Source: Alentia gelatinosa (lineage: Eukaryota; Annelida; Polychaeta; Phyllodocida; Polynoidae). From it: a DNA stretch of 64,000 nucleotides. Within the stretch, counting starts at the first letter, position 1. Every line of letters begins with the position of its first letter. The position numbers and the translations under genes are program-made. The stretch spans positions 25,361,716 through 25,425,715 of the forward strand of contig OX465587.1 of the NCBI GenBank assembly GCA_950022655.1. Reading direction: 5' to 3'. The notes under the pieces are model-generated. The model was given only the letters and a program-made list of their open reading frames with translations. It searched no databases and was not told the origin of the DNA. Below are positions 49,871-62,345 of this stretch, one piece after another.

Positions 49871-49954
49871 GTAACAGAGGTAATCGCAAAGGGGGCATTC
49901 GGCAACGTGCTCAGGGTCCGCAGGCCAAAAGACAAACTGGAATTTGCCCTGAAG
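49871..49954 (+). CDS. RSKR-like: Internal exon of an AGC-type protein kinase (RSKR/SgK494-like), glycine-loop exon
   Basis: This is a 28-codon exon read in frame 0 from a consensus acceptor (pyrimidine tract ending CTCTCTACAG) to a strong donor (AAG|GTGAGT). The peptide begins VTEVIAKGAFGNVLRV and ends EFALK. It therefore holds a complete nucleotide-binding glycine-rich loop (GAFGNV, residues 8-13) and stops exactly at the VAIK-type ATP-anchoring lysine. Eukaryotic kinases use these elements to bind the ATP phosphates. The loop context AKG-[SA]-FG-x-VL-[KR]-V fits ribosomal-S6-kinase-related kinase (RSKR/SgK494) better than the GxGxFG start of most AGC kinases; that comparison is from memory. 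The exon is symmetric (84 nt, phase 0 at both ends). The rest of the kinase domain (HRD, DFG, APE) is not found in the window, so its exons must lie elsewhere, behind long introns. A pogo-like MITE ends 127 bp upstream. The kinase call is firm; the subfamily is moderate. Confidence 0.85.
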
Positions 49955-50946
49955 GTGAGTCCGTCCTCTTTGTACCTAACTTTTAGTATGGCCAACTCTC
50001 AGCAGACGATGCTGTTTATCCTTCACAGTAGGGCTGTGGGGAGTCTAAGGGGCGAGGTAGGGAAAGCCTTGCCCGGAAGCAGTGGTTGCAAATGACTTCA
50101 CAAGGCCACAAGACAGAGTCAAGTAGGAGATGCTACAATAGCCATATAGTGCATCGTGTATGGTAAATCTTATATGAACATTTAGAGAAATTTGACATTT
50201 TTCACGTTTGAGGTTTCTTTGGGTTTCCCTTGGTCCGAACCCGTTCTATTTTTAGCTTGCAAAACGATCCAATACGCATCCCGCCAATCACCACACACCT
50301 GTCAGACCCTTGTCAGGCTGCCTCGTGTCCTGCCTAGTGTCTGTAAAACAGACTATATACTGTGCAACTTAATCATCTTATTTACTTTATATTAACTGTA
50401 CATAACAACGGATATATATATATACTTCATTTAAATTTTCAAAGTACCATTTGCAAGAAAAACATCGCCGCTTTAAAACTCTAAAGGTTACCTAAATGAC
50501 TACACACACTTTTGATGTCTATCGATGAGAAATATATCATGGCTATCATGATACATGTATCTATAGATTTGGAACGCATAGTCTTAATTTTCTACCGGTG
50601 ATAGTAAATATGATATATCATGTTATATGACTATGATGATACTTTCTTGGCATGGTAGGTTTGGTTTCTTCCTTTTAACATCATAAAAGTTTACTTCAAA
50701 AAACAAAGTGTAAGATTGCCTTTCGTGTCAAAACTGATGTCATTTATAAGAGGAGAATTTTCTGGTTTCCGTTCGCAGCGTGTCAGTTGCAGCGTTACCG
50801 ATTTCATCCTTTAATAATCTTCTTCAATTTCAAAAGCGATTCATTTGCTTTCGCTGAAAAAGTCTGATGGCGCATAGTTCGGTGAACTTTCTCTGCTGGG
50901 GAAACCCAATTTAAAAAGATCATTCAGAAGAATTAAAGACCGAGTT

Positions 50947-50963
50947 GGGGGGGGGGGGGGGGG
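50947..50963 (+). repeat. G17 homopolymer
   Basis: 17 consecutive G residues inside the kinase intron. Shorter runs: G13 at 1970-1982, G11 at 33605-33615, G12 at about 38799-38810, C15 at 61858-61872. Confidence 0.95.
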
Positions 50964-51493
50964 CTTTGTCAGCAGTTTATAATCTACTTTATTCAGCGAT
51001 GACGGTGATCATGAATCTATACAAGGCTCTTCTGCCTAGTTATTTTCCATTTAAAGTACACTTGTTGTGAAATCAGAAAATTGCTTTGCTTTTGTTCATT
51101 TGCGCTTTGCAAAACAGTATTTTATACTGATGACGTTAGTCTACTACACTGACAGTGCTGATGAAATGCTTTTTATTTGTAGTTCTAATTGTGAATCTAG
51201 CAGGTGCAATAGTTGTTGCGGACTCAGATAATCGTGTTTTTGTATGTGTATTAAGCAAGAAGTGTTTGCTACCCTTACTTTAATAATGTTATCTTGTATA
51301 CATCTAGATCAGATTAGGCCACTCAAAAAAAACCTTGTTTCTCATCACCGCGCGCATCAGAAAAAACGATTTTAGAAGATTTTTTTTTTATAGATTTTTT
51401 TAAATAGATGAACCTTGATAGAAATTATGAAAGGTATGTGTATTTAGTATCAAATTAAAGCTCCTGGTGTCAGGGATGCAATAAATGTATAGC

Positions 51494-51588
51494 CAGTAAA
51501 AATCTGGAAACCCCACGTAAGCAGACACCCCACGTAAGCAGCCACTTTGGCCCAGATTGGAGGGGTCTGCTTATGCGGGGTTTTACTG
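51494..51588. mobile_element. pogo/Tigger-like MITE, diverged
   Basis: The left end CAGTAAAA with AAACCCCACGTAAGCAGAC and the right end GTCTGCTTATGCGGGG, TTTTACTG before TA. The sequence is shorter and more diverged than the 6.0 and 49.6 kb copies. Confidence 0.7.
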
Positions 51589-52068
51589 TATGTCTGCCAT
51601 ATTTGATCTAGCAAAAAAAAACAAAACAAAAAACAAACGCCCTCGTCATATTTTTCGTGGCATGGTGATGAGAAACAAGTTTTTTTTCTAGTGGCCTTAT
51701 TAGACTTTATAAAAAAAAGTCCATCTGACGTGATTATCTGTGACGTTTATGTGAAACGTTGAAAACCAACCCCTCATTTCTTTTACTGGTAGGTGCTAAT
51801 CTTTCTTGTCGGCCCGTTTGCGGGTTAGTCCTACGGTATTGGAGTTACGGCATACTTTTGATTGTTTCATACCATGACATTTAATGATTGCCCGAACCCA
51901 TTTCTGCTTTGGATATAGATATTACTATTTAGATGCCTATTAACTGGCTCACTTTTAGGTTTGATATAAAACCTTTGTCCTTTCCCACCATCGTTGATCA
52001 TAAACCTCATAACAATTTTGGATGTTTTACCTATTGGGGAACTTCGTTTCACGATGTATTATTAATTA

Positions 52069-52279
52069 CCCCAGTCACACTGGCGTAAATTCGTAAAGGA
52101 AAGCCAGAATGCGCCGAAAAACGCCCCAATGCGTAGAGAAGCGTAAATAAGCGTTGAGAAGCGTACTAAAACGTTAAAGCAAAGCAAACAAATACGTTCC
52201 AAATCCGTAGCTAATACGTGGTCCCCAACAATTCAAATACGTAGAAGAAACGCCACAATTTACGCCAGTGTGACTGGGG
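52069..52279. mobile_element. MITE with 24-bp terminal inverted repeats
   Basis: CCCCAGTCACACTGGCGTAA at the left is mirrored by TTACGCCAGTGTGACTGGGG at the right. The 210-bp interior is rich in short AAGCGTA/AATACGT words. No clear target duplication was found, so the superfamily is open. Confidence 0.85.
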
Positions 52280-52623
52280 CATTAACTTACTCATCTCAAT
52301 CTGCCTCCTTCTAGTTGGACGTAGACATTTCGGACCGTTCATCTACTCTGATGAAATATTGTTCATATCGACACTTGCACAAGATTCCTAGTTTGAATGA
52401 AATCTGATACATCACCAACCAAAAACCTACTGTAATTTCGCTAGAAAGAATCATTTTGTTATACTTAGCAGAGGGCCGACTAGCAGCCTGTGACAATTTA
52501 GCGTGAACGCCCTTTAACTTCACCTTCAGATCTTGTTTGAGATGCAACATAACGTGTTCACTCTTTTATTAAACACAGAGATGTGAAATACTGGTAACAG
52601 GAATTGTGCGTGATCTCTCAATG

Positions 52624-53100
52624 TCATAATCTGTTAATTTCCTCTGGGAGAATCCCCATTATGATCTCTCCTTCAATAAACATAGACGGAAACAGTGAAG
52701 CTTTATTAATGACTTTAGGAGTGTTGTTGTACTCAGGATTAAAGGCATCTTTCAGGTGAAAACATTTGATGAATAATTCATTTAAGTTGATGGAGCGAGC
52801 AACAGTACAGTCATAAATGTTGCAGCATATAATACTGAGCTCTGCAGTACTTTCTCTAAATTCATGTGTGACATTGAGATTTTGTCGTGTGAATTTCTTA
52901 ACGAGATGTGAGGTACTTTCAAATATGGGCAAGCTATTACGATGTGTAGCACATGCAGTCATTTGATATCTATAGAAATGGTCCTTGGAAAGCACAAAGG
53001 TCAAGATGAAATCTGTGATACCCTTTGCACAATTACAGTTTATTACATTTCGTTTATGATTTCCACTGGAGTACTTCAACAAAAGGAAACGCCTAGCCAT
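52624..53100 (-). other. Unassigned 158-codon open frame, coding status doubtful
   Basis: This is the longest open frame in the window not explained by a tandem repeat, a MITE or GC-rich low complexity. It starts in an acceptable context (GCACATGG) with MARRFLLLKYSSGNHKR and has balanced composition with no obvious signal peptide, membrane segment or domain motif. Shorter minus-strand frames flank it (53335-53538, 52311-52550) without overlap. In an AT-rich 64 kb window about one frame of this length is expected by chance. It could be a chance frame, a decayed retrocopy or an orphan gene; I do not recognise it. Confidence 0.15.
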
Positions 53101-53104
53101 GTGC

Positions 53105-56100
53105 CGACACTCACTTGTATGAATTCTACGTTCTGCATTTTATTGTCGTAATATTCTGTATCAAGCGTAAAGCGTTTGATTCATTTTACTTTCAGTCTCA
53201 TTACACCGAAGCCAATTTGCATCTATTTCATTGATGCTAGCTTAATCTATTTAGGGGTGCTGATATTCTGCATAAAGAGGAAGGTCAAATTAATTTTGTC
53301 TATAGATAACTAAGCAAAGTACTGTTCTCCATTGCTATCTGGCCGAGGCCTCGCCAGCAACATTTAGTTTATTTGAACCCCAGTTTGAATTGAAGCAGAT
53401 ATTATCATTGAATTTAAGGTGAATGTAGAAATTGAAAAAAGGTTGCCTGGAACATTTACACGCGTGCAAAGGGAGATTAGTTAGTCGAAATATCTTCATA
53501 TTATTATATAATTCATATCTATCAATTTCTGTTTTCATGTCTTTCTGTCAAGATCTTTGTTAGAAAGCTTCAATATGATACTTGCAGTTCGCTCATTCAT
53601 CCATATAGATATCATCTTATAATAAATACAGATATATGAGACTTAAATGTGCCCATTTCAACAACTAAGGTCGATGTTTCCGTATTCGTATTCGGAGCCT
53701 GTCGGCGGGAATCAACACACCACAAACAACACCCCGAGGATTCTAGAATGCGGCAACTCATCGCAATAAATGCTACAATCCTATTTACTTCAAACATTCT
53801 CTCATTTCCTAAAGAACCATTTCCATTACACGGTTTTATCCTGTCCTTGTATAAGAGAGCTTTGTCGAAAATGATTCATAGTGTTTTAATCTCTTGCTTT
53901 CCTCTTTCAAGGTATAGTTTCTCTTCTGTTCGGTCATACTGGATCTGCAATTTTGTGTTGAATCCATTGGAGCCGCTCTAAAGTATCCGTCCGTTCACTC
54001 GAGTGACTAATTGCCTTCAGGTTTTCTCATAGGGCTTTATGCGCTGTTTATAGTCAGACGCTCCGGATAGCAGTCGGTGACTGATAACAGAGTCATGAAT
54101 ATTCATTAATCTCGGCACTGTCGATGTTTTCCACCAGACGAAGCTATTAAGAGTTACATTGGGCTGTCGTGGAGAAATCATGAAAAACTTTAGCTTTTCT
54201 GAGAGTATTTTGGTGGATACTGTTCACTACTGATCTATGATTAATGGGCAAACAAAATCAATAAGGGGCAGATAGAGGTATGAGAATGCTATTCCCACTT
54301 CTCATGCAATTGAATGATATAGTTTCTGAAATAAAATAAAAACTAATAAATGTGGTCTAATATTCATTCAATTGGATCTTTATGCAAAGCTTATGCCTGA
54401 GAATTTATATTCGTAGAAAACAACCCTCATAGAGGTTAGTGTCTTCTCGGGAATGTTGACTGATTCCTTTCGACTTGGTTCATGAATATATATTTCTTAC
54501 TAACAAATGGGTCTCCAAAATATCTTTAATCAGTAATGTCTACAAGTGCCTACTTCATAAATCCGCTTATCCCTATTTCATTGGTTTCAGCAGTTCCTAA
54601 GCACCTTTATTGCAGATTTAGCCTCAACTTAAACTAGAGAACGTGTACCTAGTACCTGATTTAAAGTTCGTGTGATGGAATATAAAATGTGCAAGTGTAC
54701 CTTTGTCTTTATCAATTCAGAAACCATCGTAGATGATTGCATGGCCTGAAACATGCACCTAAAAGCCACATATACCCACGTCTTCATTAATACACCTAAT
54801 ACAATATTTCTGAAATACCTTTGAAAGAACAAATCACACAGCACCATTTCAAAGAGGCAAATTAGTTGTTGTCAAGGTACCATTGGTAACCAGCATGTCT
54901 GGTATTAATATAGAGGGAGAAAGGGCACATGTACCATCAAAGTAGCCTAGTCCTATCGTGTTTGGTACACATGACCACTGCTCTGGAAAAGGTTTCACAC
55001 TCCACTGCATCTGTAAAGACATATATTTTCTGCTGCTGACTGGCTTATGAACAGGTACTTCTGAATTACTAAACGGAAGCTGTAGACTAAAACTGAAAAT
55101 GCAGTTCTATTAATTTTGATAACTGGACCCACTCTTCTTTTTCTTTTTTTTAATTATTTAATTCCACTTATAACTTGAAAACTCAGGAGAATCGTGTAAA
55201 AACACGGTGTAGAGAGAGTTCCAGCTCTCAGTAGTGTTCGTGGTCGTGGTTAGCGTACAAGCCTTTTCCTGCCCACTTCTACTTGTATATTACTTAAAAC
55301 AATTATTTGTATATGTCGAGCATTCCTATAAAATCATATCTTCACACATTGAACGCATTTCAAAGTAGCAAAACATGATGACCTTAAAGCGATAAAGTAG
55401 TGTGAGATTAACAAACAAAACCTAGAAATCTAGATTGTTAAAACCTTAGTGTAAGTATAGTTACCTGCAGAATAACCTGACTGGAAAGTATTTAGTCATA
55501 ATATTTTCATCCTTCGTCATTTCACCCATTGTATTTCTGTTCAATGTGTGTGTCAAACTGATACTCGGACTCTGTATTCACCGGAAGATCTTCCAATATG
55601 AAAGAAGTGAATAAACTTTTAAAAACAAAAATACAAGATATCTAGGACCATTGATGATTTTTATCCGGAAATGCCTGGAGACTCGCGAATCATTGTCCCC
55701 CTAATGTTTGATATCTACTGATGTCCCTGGTTCATTTTCTTTCCTGCAGTCATTCCCCGACTTGTCATCTCTGCTTTTTTCCCCAACCTGTCTGATACTT
55801 AGTACCCGTTCTACTCTGGTCTCAATTTCTGCTCCACTATCACCCTTATCGTACCCTTATCATCCAGTCCTGCTTCTACTATATGCCCGTATCTATACCC
55901 ATGATGTAGACCCCCGAGCATATCCATCTTCTCGATATATCTCAGATACTTACCAAATGCTGCTCATACACCAAATCTTAGCTTATCCCCTCAACTCGCC
56001 CAACACAAATATACCCCACCCCCATCACCCCCGGTCCTCTTCCGCACAGTCCTCCCTGGCCCCATGTAGGTCACATCCCCCGTTCCCAGGCGCACACCCC

Positions 56101-57080
56101 GGCAGACGGCGCTGATTACGTTGTTATCTATATCTGGGGGCTGTATCGGGGTCTCAGTCGGCATGGGCGGGGGTTATTATGGTGCGCTGATAAGCAAAAC
56201 GCCCTTTTTGGTGGCGCCTCCAATGGTTGGCGGCGAAGATCTACATATGGACCCCCGTGATGGAGGCAGGGCGAGGAATGATTGTCTTCTCTTGTATAGT
56301 TTTTGTTGGGGTGCTGTCTCCGGCCGGCAGGCTCGGATTAGGCAGTGAGAGGGCCGGGGACGGAATTGCCAGAGGTCCCCGGGGAGGATGTTGAGACCGA
56401 TCGCTGTACAGCAGTTTTATGTGGGAATAGTTTACCGAGTGTGTGCAGTTTGCTGCGAGAATAACCTGGAAATGTACACGGTACATGTTTCATTGTCCTA
56501 ATTGTGTTAAATCCATTGATTGTAAGACGATATCATAGGGTGGATTAATCATCAGAGGAATATTGCTCCCCATATCCAACTTCGTGGGAAAAAAAAATCA
56601 TTTTCATGAGCAATAAGTAAATCAGATTGATTTACTTTACAAAACCTTCCGAACCCTATCTTGTGTTTATTAGTAATTTGATATGGGTGATGCCCTTTAT
56701 TCGTCTCAATATGAAAATAGTTTCTGGTGACTGCTCTTGTCACACTCATGGCCTAGAAATACTGAGAGTCGAAGTCAAATGGCTTAACGGTGCCGGATTT
56801 CTTTCCAGGGACACAATCTTATCCCTAGTGGGCTTTACTAAATTTCTACTTTAACTTTATGAAGTTATAGCGCATTTAGAACCTGTCTGAGACCCAAGTG
56901 CAATATGTCATCCATAGAAAACATTTTAGCCTGAGAAGCACACACCCGCGTCACCACCACTGGCACCACTCTCTGTACCTACCATGTCCTTTATGGAAAA
57001 CCTCTCAGAGAACCGCCGTCTGTGTGGACGATCCCATCAGATCTGGACATGAATTTCCTGATCAAAATGTACTCAGTGGT
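53105..57080. other. Probable kinase intron, largely featureless
   Basis: It contains a C/T-rich stretch at about 55735-56110 whose 135-codon frame is low-complexity (Ser, Pro, Leu, His). No other feature supported. Confidence 0.4.
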
Positions 57081-57084
57081 GCCC

Positions 57085-57265
57085 CCTGACGTCCACAGGC
57101 CGAGCATCAACGATGGCCGCGCGGTATAGGAGCTAGAGAGGTTGCCGCTTGGCTAGACCCGGTCACAGACATACGTCCACACACACGACCGATCCACAGC
57201 CCGCTGCCACCAATTTCACGCCGATTCCCGTCGCTTGCGTGAACTGGGGCGAGATCGTGTGCCCA
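57085..57265. other. GC-rich segment, no gene recognised
   Basis: CpG-retaining stretch with ACGATGGCCGCGCGG and an open frame of about 60 codons on each strand; no domain or splice support. Confidence 0.25.
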
Positions 57266-57483
57266 CAGAAATGCATTGACAAGCGTGGACGGTGGCTCCT
57301 CCTTCTGGTCTCATTCGCCATCTGGTGGATATTTTCATGAAGCATCACGAAATTTCAAATGATTGTTTATATGGCGTGAGTTGTCTTCGCGAAATGATAT
57401 TAGGAAGCGGAGCTGAGTGATATATGTAGCGGGAGACAATGAACAGCATGCAAGTAATGATATGAAATTGAGTGATGTTTAGA

Positions 57484-57600
57484 TTCTATCCTACCCCGTC
57501 ACATGTTTTTAACAGCATATGTCACCAGTGGCATACAAATATGTTATGGCATAACCGTAGCATATATTCACACCATGTTAAGTCTAGGGAGATTTATATG
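57484..57600 (-). mobile_element. Short H1 relative (5' half), inverted
   Basis: On the minus strand: CCTAGACTTAACATGG, GGTTATGCCATAACATAT, TGTATGCCACTGG and finally GGGGTAGGATA. It is collinear with 35150-35247. Confidence 0.6.
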
Positions 57601-58603
57601 AGGGTTAGGATCAAGACCCTTGCTGACCATGTCTGTGTCTGACGCCAGCCGCATGGCGTGTGTTTCTGCCTCTGTGTAGGGGGAGGGGGTGTCACACCCT
57701 GGAGCAGTCCTTTGTATATGGGTTGGCAGCGGGATGTAGCGGTAGGTGTTGAAGGGAACATAAGTGAAAGAGCCCGTTTTAAGCCATGGTTAAAACTCGG
57801 TGTTGTTGAATTCATAAAATATTGAAATATGTTGAGCTCTAACATTTGATCATAAAGATTACACCCCTACTGCATAAGAAGAAATAAAATGGTTTATTAA
57901 AGCATAGTAGTAACAACCGGCTGTGAGAGGACGTGCTTGTGGTTAAACAATGTCGGCTGCAAATTCATTCAGGAGTTGACATTGAATGAAATCTGATAGT
58001 AACAATATAGAATTGTATGGGTGTTCTGGTAGATGGAATACTGCAGTGTGCATGAAAAAAAATAGACAATGTGACGCGGATGTCAAAACACCAAGTAATA
58101 GTGTTTCTTATGAGCTTGTACTTCGGTTAAATAAATGTATGTGTCTCTGCACCATCGGTTTACTCTCACAACACTGCCAAGAGGTCATACACCTTTTTTT
58201 TATTCCTTTATTTATCCTGGTAGTACATAGGCTCTTAGGTCTGTCTTACTTACAACCAGCACTATGTGGCTACTTGACTAGTTGGTAAATGATGATGCAG
58301 TACTAACATAAAATAAGTAGTAAGTAATACAGTAGATATGGATTCATAATTCATACAGTAGGACCTACTGCCCCTAGTAAATACAACTGTGTGGGCTTAC
58401 TGCCCCTAACTAATACTTACAAATTTATACATCTATATATATCTATTATAAAATACCTGTGGACGAACGTCTCACACTTACTGGTCAGCTGTATGGATGG
58501 CATTCGTTACTGAGTAAGCCAAGACTTTAATTTATGATATTGTGTTTTTAATCATTTTCAGGCATATGATAACAAGGAAACTGAGTAAGGGTGCAAGAGT
58601 GAA

Positions 58604-59712
58604 TTGTGTTTAGATATACCGATTCCGAAGAACGATGATCTTGTGCTTTATGTGTCTAAACGGGATGCAACGGTGGCTAAGGATTGTCTACAAACAGCCT
58701 TGAACGAAGTTTGTAAATGGTGTGTAACAAACGGCATGACGCTAAATACCAAGAAAACCAAATCAGGGTGGTATGCGTCAAGTAGAGCTATGCGGTACTT
58801 GCCAAGTCTGGATCTTAATTGCTCTGGCAATAAGTTAACTGAAGTCGGTAGTTATAAATACTTAGGTGTGATTGTTGATAGGGATTTAAACTTTTCAGAG
58901 CACATAAAAGACGTGGTGAGGAGCTTGAATTCTCGAATCTTTAAGTTAGATAAACTGCGCAACAACATAAGCCTGGATGTGGCGAGACGTATATATATTA
59001 CTGTAATAAGACCAATCCTCGAATATTGTGGATTTTGTTTGGCAGTGGTCGGAATGTTGATATAAATGCGGTGCAAATTACACAAAATAGGGCGCTACGT
59101 GTGATAACGAGAACACGTGTATACAAACAAAGAGTTGATGAGTTACATGCTAGGCTTGGTATTGATTATCTTGATGCTCGTAGGAATGTACAGCTTCTGT
59201 CAATGATGTATAAATTGTCAAAAAAAGGGAAATATTAGATAATCGGGTTCAAAGAACAAGGAGCGATGATAAGGTGAAATTCTTGCAGGCTAGAGTGCAT
59301 ACCAGTGTATTCCTGCGATCGCCATTTCATAGGGGGGGTCAAGTTATGGGATGAACTAGACGTTGCAGTCCAAAGGTCAATCACAAAAAAAAGAGTTCAA
59401 AATGCACACTAAAGCCAAGTACTCCACTTATGACTGGAAGTAAGTTTTGTGATGTAAGTAATTTCTGTAATGCAGGTCAGTGTAAGATGGTGAATGTACA
59501 TTATGCGAATTGCTGTCACTTGACTGCCTCCCCATCATCCCTCATCCCATCAACACCATAACCAGATGTTGTGATATTTTTTATGTTGGCCAGTTGGCCC
59601 GTGTATATGATGAGATGTATGGCTGTATCAATGAACGAACTTCCAATGGAAGATCTGCCAAAGCGGCAGAACTGGTTGGAATAAACAAAAACAAAAAAAA
59701 AGAAAAAAAAAG
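58604..59712 (+). pseudogene. 5'-truncated non-LTR retrotransposon (LINE), reverse transcriptase 3' part and A-rich tail
   Basis: Translation gives the C-terminal part of a CR1/Jockey-type reverse transcriptase. It starts at the catalytic aspartates (NDDLVLYVS, a degenerate form of the YADD box), then CKWCVTNGMTLNTKKTK, YKYLGVIVDRDLNF, and the thumb segment with DVARRIYITVIRPILEYC. The frame then shifts near 59050 to continue with ALRVITRTRVYK and MMYKLSKK, shifts again near 59225, and again near 59335 (KLWDELDVAVQRS). At least three frameshifts and the damaged YADD box show a dead copy. The 5' end is lost just before the YADD box. The 3' end is an A-rich tail at about 59680-59712, as expected for target-primed reverse transcription. 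No target-site duplication was identified. The clade is uncertain; the LINE identity is firm. Confidence 0.85.
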
Positions 59713-59794
59713 AACGAGGTGCATCTGAACACACCAAAACAACTCGGAATAGATATCATCCAGGCACCCTAACCATGTCTCCATATATTATATA

Positions 59795-61560
59795 TCTCGA
59801 TAATGATTTTATTCCTTTATGGTGATACCCATCCTAGGGACGGAATGACAACCTGCTTTCATATAGACACTTAATTGTGAGGACGCCAGTCTCACACACG
59901 CTAAAGCCTCTGACGCAAATGATAAGTCTCCTCTGTCGTGCCAAATCATATAGCACTGACTTCTAATTTTCTACTTTCTAGACTGCATTTATTGCACAGC
60001 TTCTCAAAATATTACTCTTCGATTGACAAAAAGAATATGTGAAATTTCTAAACGATCGGCGAGGTGAATGTAACCATGGCAACTTAGAACGTGGAGAGGT
60101 GTTTGGAAAATTGAATTACAGATAAGATGGTTTCTTTGAGTATCATCGTTCGGGATCTCCGAGGCTTGTAGATGTGGCCATGCTCTATAAAGCTGAGTAG
60201 GCTGCTCACCCACCTCTACGTACGCCAGGAAGAACAACTTAGCAATAAAGTAGCGTACATAATTTGCCAGTATTGTATTCTTTTTTAATCTTAGCAGCTC
60301 GAAGCCATAAATCGCACGATATCTCACCAGAATCTTCCGCAGATGTCGGGAGGGGATTCAGTAGGCACCAAATAATGTAATGAACTTATGAATATACTCG
60401 AAAGTAATATTAGTCTCTTCTCTGCAGCTTGGGACAGATAAGAATTACTACAGTCTAGGAGAAATGGTATGTTTATCATTGATGAATGAGCGTGGAACTA
60501 TTAAAAAAGAATAGAAGATGACAGTTAAAGGCTTGGGTTTCTTCAGTCTATTGGTCATTTTGTGTTACCCACTTGCACCCAGTCAACTTGTTTCTACAAC
60601 AGCCCGTCTAGGATCAAAATGTATCAAGCACCAGTAGGTCAATGAGGTATTTCGGTCTCTAGTGATTGGTTTTGGTCAGATGGGAACGCCTTTAAGACCA
60701 TAAGACACTGGCCCTCTATTCCTTTCACAAAATCACAGTGTTAGCACGCAGATAGTGAATGGCTAGTGTTTTTGCAGTAAGCCCAAAGTCTATTTGACCA
60801 CTCTAACCTTTAGGCAGAGTTTATGAGCGTGTGGCCAAGGCTCAGGCTCAAACACCAGTTGCGGTCGGAGAAAGGTTATGAGAAGAGTGAACAGGGTGCG
60901 GTTTTCTCCCGTGACCAATGTCATGTAAAAGTGCACACATAAATCCTTAATGGTGTGCCAGTAACATTAGTAATCTCTGCAACACTGCCTGGAAAAGAAT
61001 GATATATTAAACACTGTCACCAGAAGTCTGCTACAAACTGAATGTAAATTAATTTCCATATATTTTGGTGTTGATATTGGTATAAAACATAAAAGGTCAT
61101 ATCACAGTGAGTGTTAATCCTGGAGATGGGAGAAATAAGACAGGAATGCAGTGCAGCTGTCGGCATGTGAACCTGCTCATACATTTTGGTTATCGAAAGG
61201 CAGATCCTACATTTCGCAGTGGTGCCACCTGGTGATTTTTGAATATTGACATTTATCCATTTAAATTGGTGTCTTGTTACGTTTTCTAATACCAAATGAG
61301 TAACATTTGTCCAGTTTTACCTTACCCAATGATGAAAAAAAATTGACTATTCATATAGGAAATGTTCTGAAAAATATAGTTTTTTAAATTCTTTCAAAAA
61401 TAAAGACCGTGGTTTGTAGCTTTTAATATTCATTGTATTTAGTGCTTTATTTACTATATCTTGTGAACGTTTCAAGAACATGACAAGAGTTTTTCTATGC
61501 GAAAATCAATTGAGAATTTGTATATATTTCATTCTAATATCATCATGGTACTTTTAGTCG
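59795..61560. other. Non-coding stretch containing the candidate micro-exon
   Basis: Only the 39-nt splice-bounded segment at 60428-60466 stands out. A 107-codon minus-strand frame at 60004-60327 has no recognisable features. Confidence 0.4.
60428..60466 (+). CDS. Candidate 39-nt micro-exon (13 codons)
   Basis: A good acceptor (TCTCTTCTCTGCAG) and donor (GTATGT) bracket 39 nt that are open only in frame 0, giving LGTDKNYYSLGEM. The other two frames contain stops. The frame fits a phase-0 splice from the kinase exon at 49871-49954 on the same strand, across an intron of about 10.5 kb. The peptide does not look like the usual sequence after the VAIK lysine, so it could be an alternative exon, a lineage-specific insert, part of another gene, or a chance match. 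The evidence is splice-site quality plus open frame only. Confidence 0.35.
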
Positions 61561-61564
61561 CGTA

Positions 61565-61846
61565 CTAACATAGGCTACAGAAATTGTCTTTACTGTGAGA
61601 GTGCCACCCCTTCAGCAGGACTATAATCCCATGAAATGTTTTCTCAGTTACCATACAGAAGAGATATCCGGGTGATGGAAGAAGAAAAAAGTTTATGCCT
61701 CTTCCTAAGTGATTATGCACCACTAGAATAAAGACCGTCTCTATCAAAAAGTGCATTAGATCGTCTTCCTTTGTACAGTAATTGCATTCCTTCGAGTTTA
61801 CACCTTTTCTTTTCACCAAATACAAGTCATCTATGTTCGGGATCAA
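61565..61846 (-). pseudogene. Probable LINE reverse transcriptase 3' fragment
   Basis: The minus-strand frame includes LVKRKGVNSKECNYC followed by CTKEDDLMHFLIE. This matches the C-x2-C ... E-x(2-4)-H motif typical of the region downstream of the reverse transcriptase domain in many LINEs, where a short cysteine/histidine segment precedes a tryptophan-rich block. Only about 40 residues (roughly 61730-61846) support the call and no catalytic motif is present. A run of 15 C's lies immediately upstream on this element's strand side (61858-61872). It differs in sequence and orientation from the LINE at 58.6 kb. Confidence 0.45.
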
Positions 61847-62224
61847 GCAGGCTCAGACCCCCCCCCCCCCCCTAGTGTCAGAGTTCTGTATGCGATTTTG
61901 TCTGTAGCTCCTACTACCTTTCCAGATAAAAGATGTAACACTATTATTGAAACGTCTCACTATATTACGCGAATTCACACAACAACGAAATAAACCATAG
62001 AAATATCCCAACACCAACAAGTAACATAGATACACAGAGAGGTTACCCGAGGTAAAACCTGCCTTCTATTAGGGAATGACCGCACCCCACACAAGGACCA
62101 TTCCTAGAATAGGCAAGAGGAGGTCGCCAGCTCAGGGAATAGTTCACAGAAGACTGTCCCCCTGACAAATGGAACAGGACATTCCAGTTGCGAACAGAAA
62201 AAGGAATCCCCTCAGCGAGTCAAG

Positions 62225-62345
62225 TGTGTGCTTAGCAACCATCCCCTTAGCCCCGGCCAGAGGCGTTTGTGATTAATCGTTCCTGCCGTTAGGACCCTGT
62301 AGGGCCCGGTCTGAGCAGCTCTTGGGGCCTGGAGCTGCTCAAAGG
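62225..62345. promoter_or_regulatory. GC-rich segment with inverted GAGCWGCTC pair
   Basis: GAGCAGCTC (62313-62321) and GAGCTGCTC (62332-62340), 19 bp apart, opposite orientation of the central base. Confidence 0.3.

Noticed and set aside
55708..56115. 135-codon plus-strand frame with a CTGCAG acceptor-like start
   Set aside because: Pyrimidine-rich low complexity (Ser/Pro/Leu/His); no family resemblance and no donor or stop context suggesting an exon.
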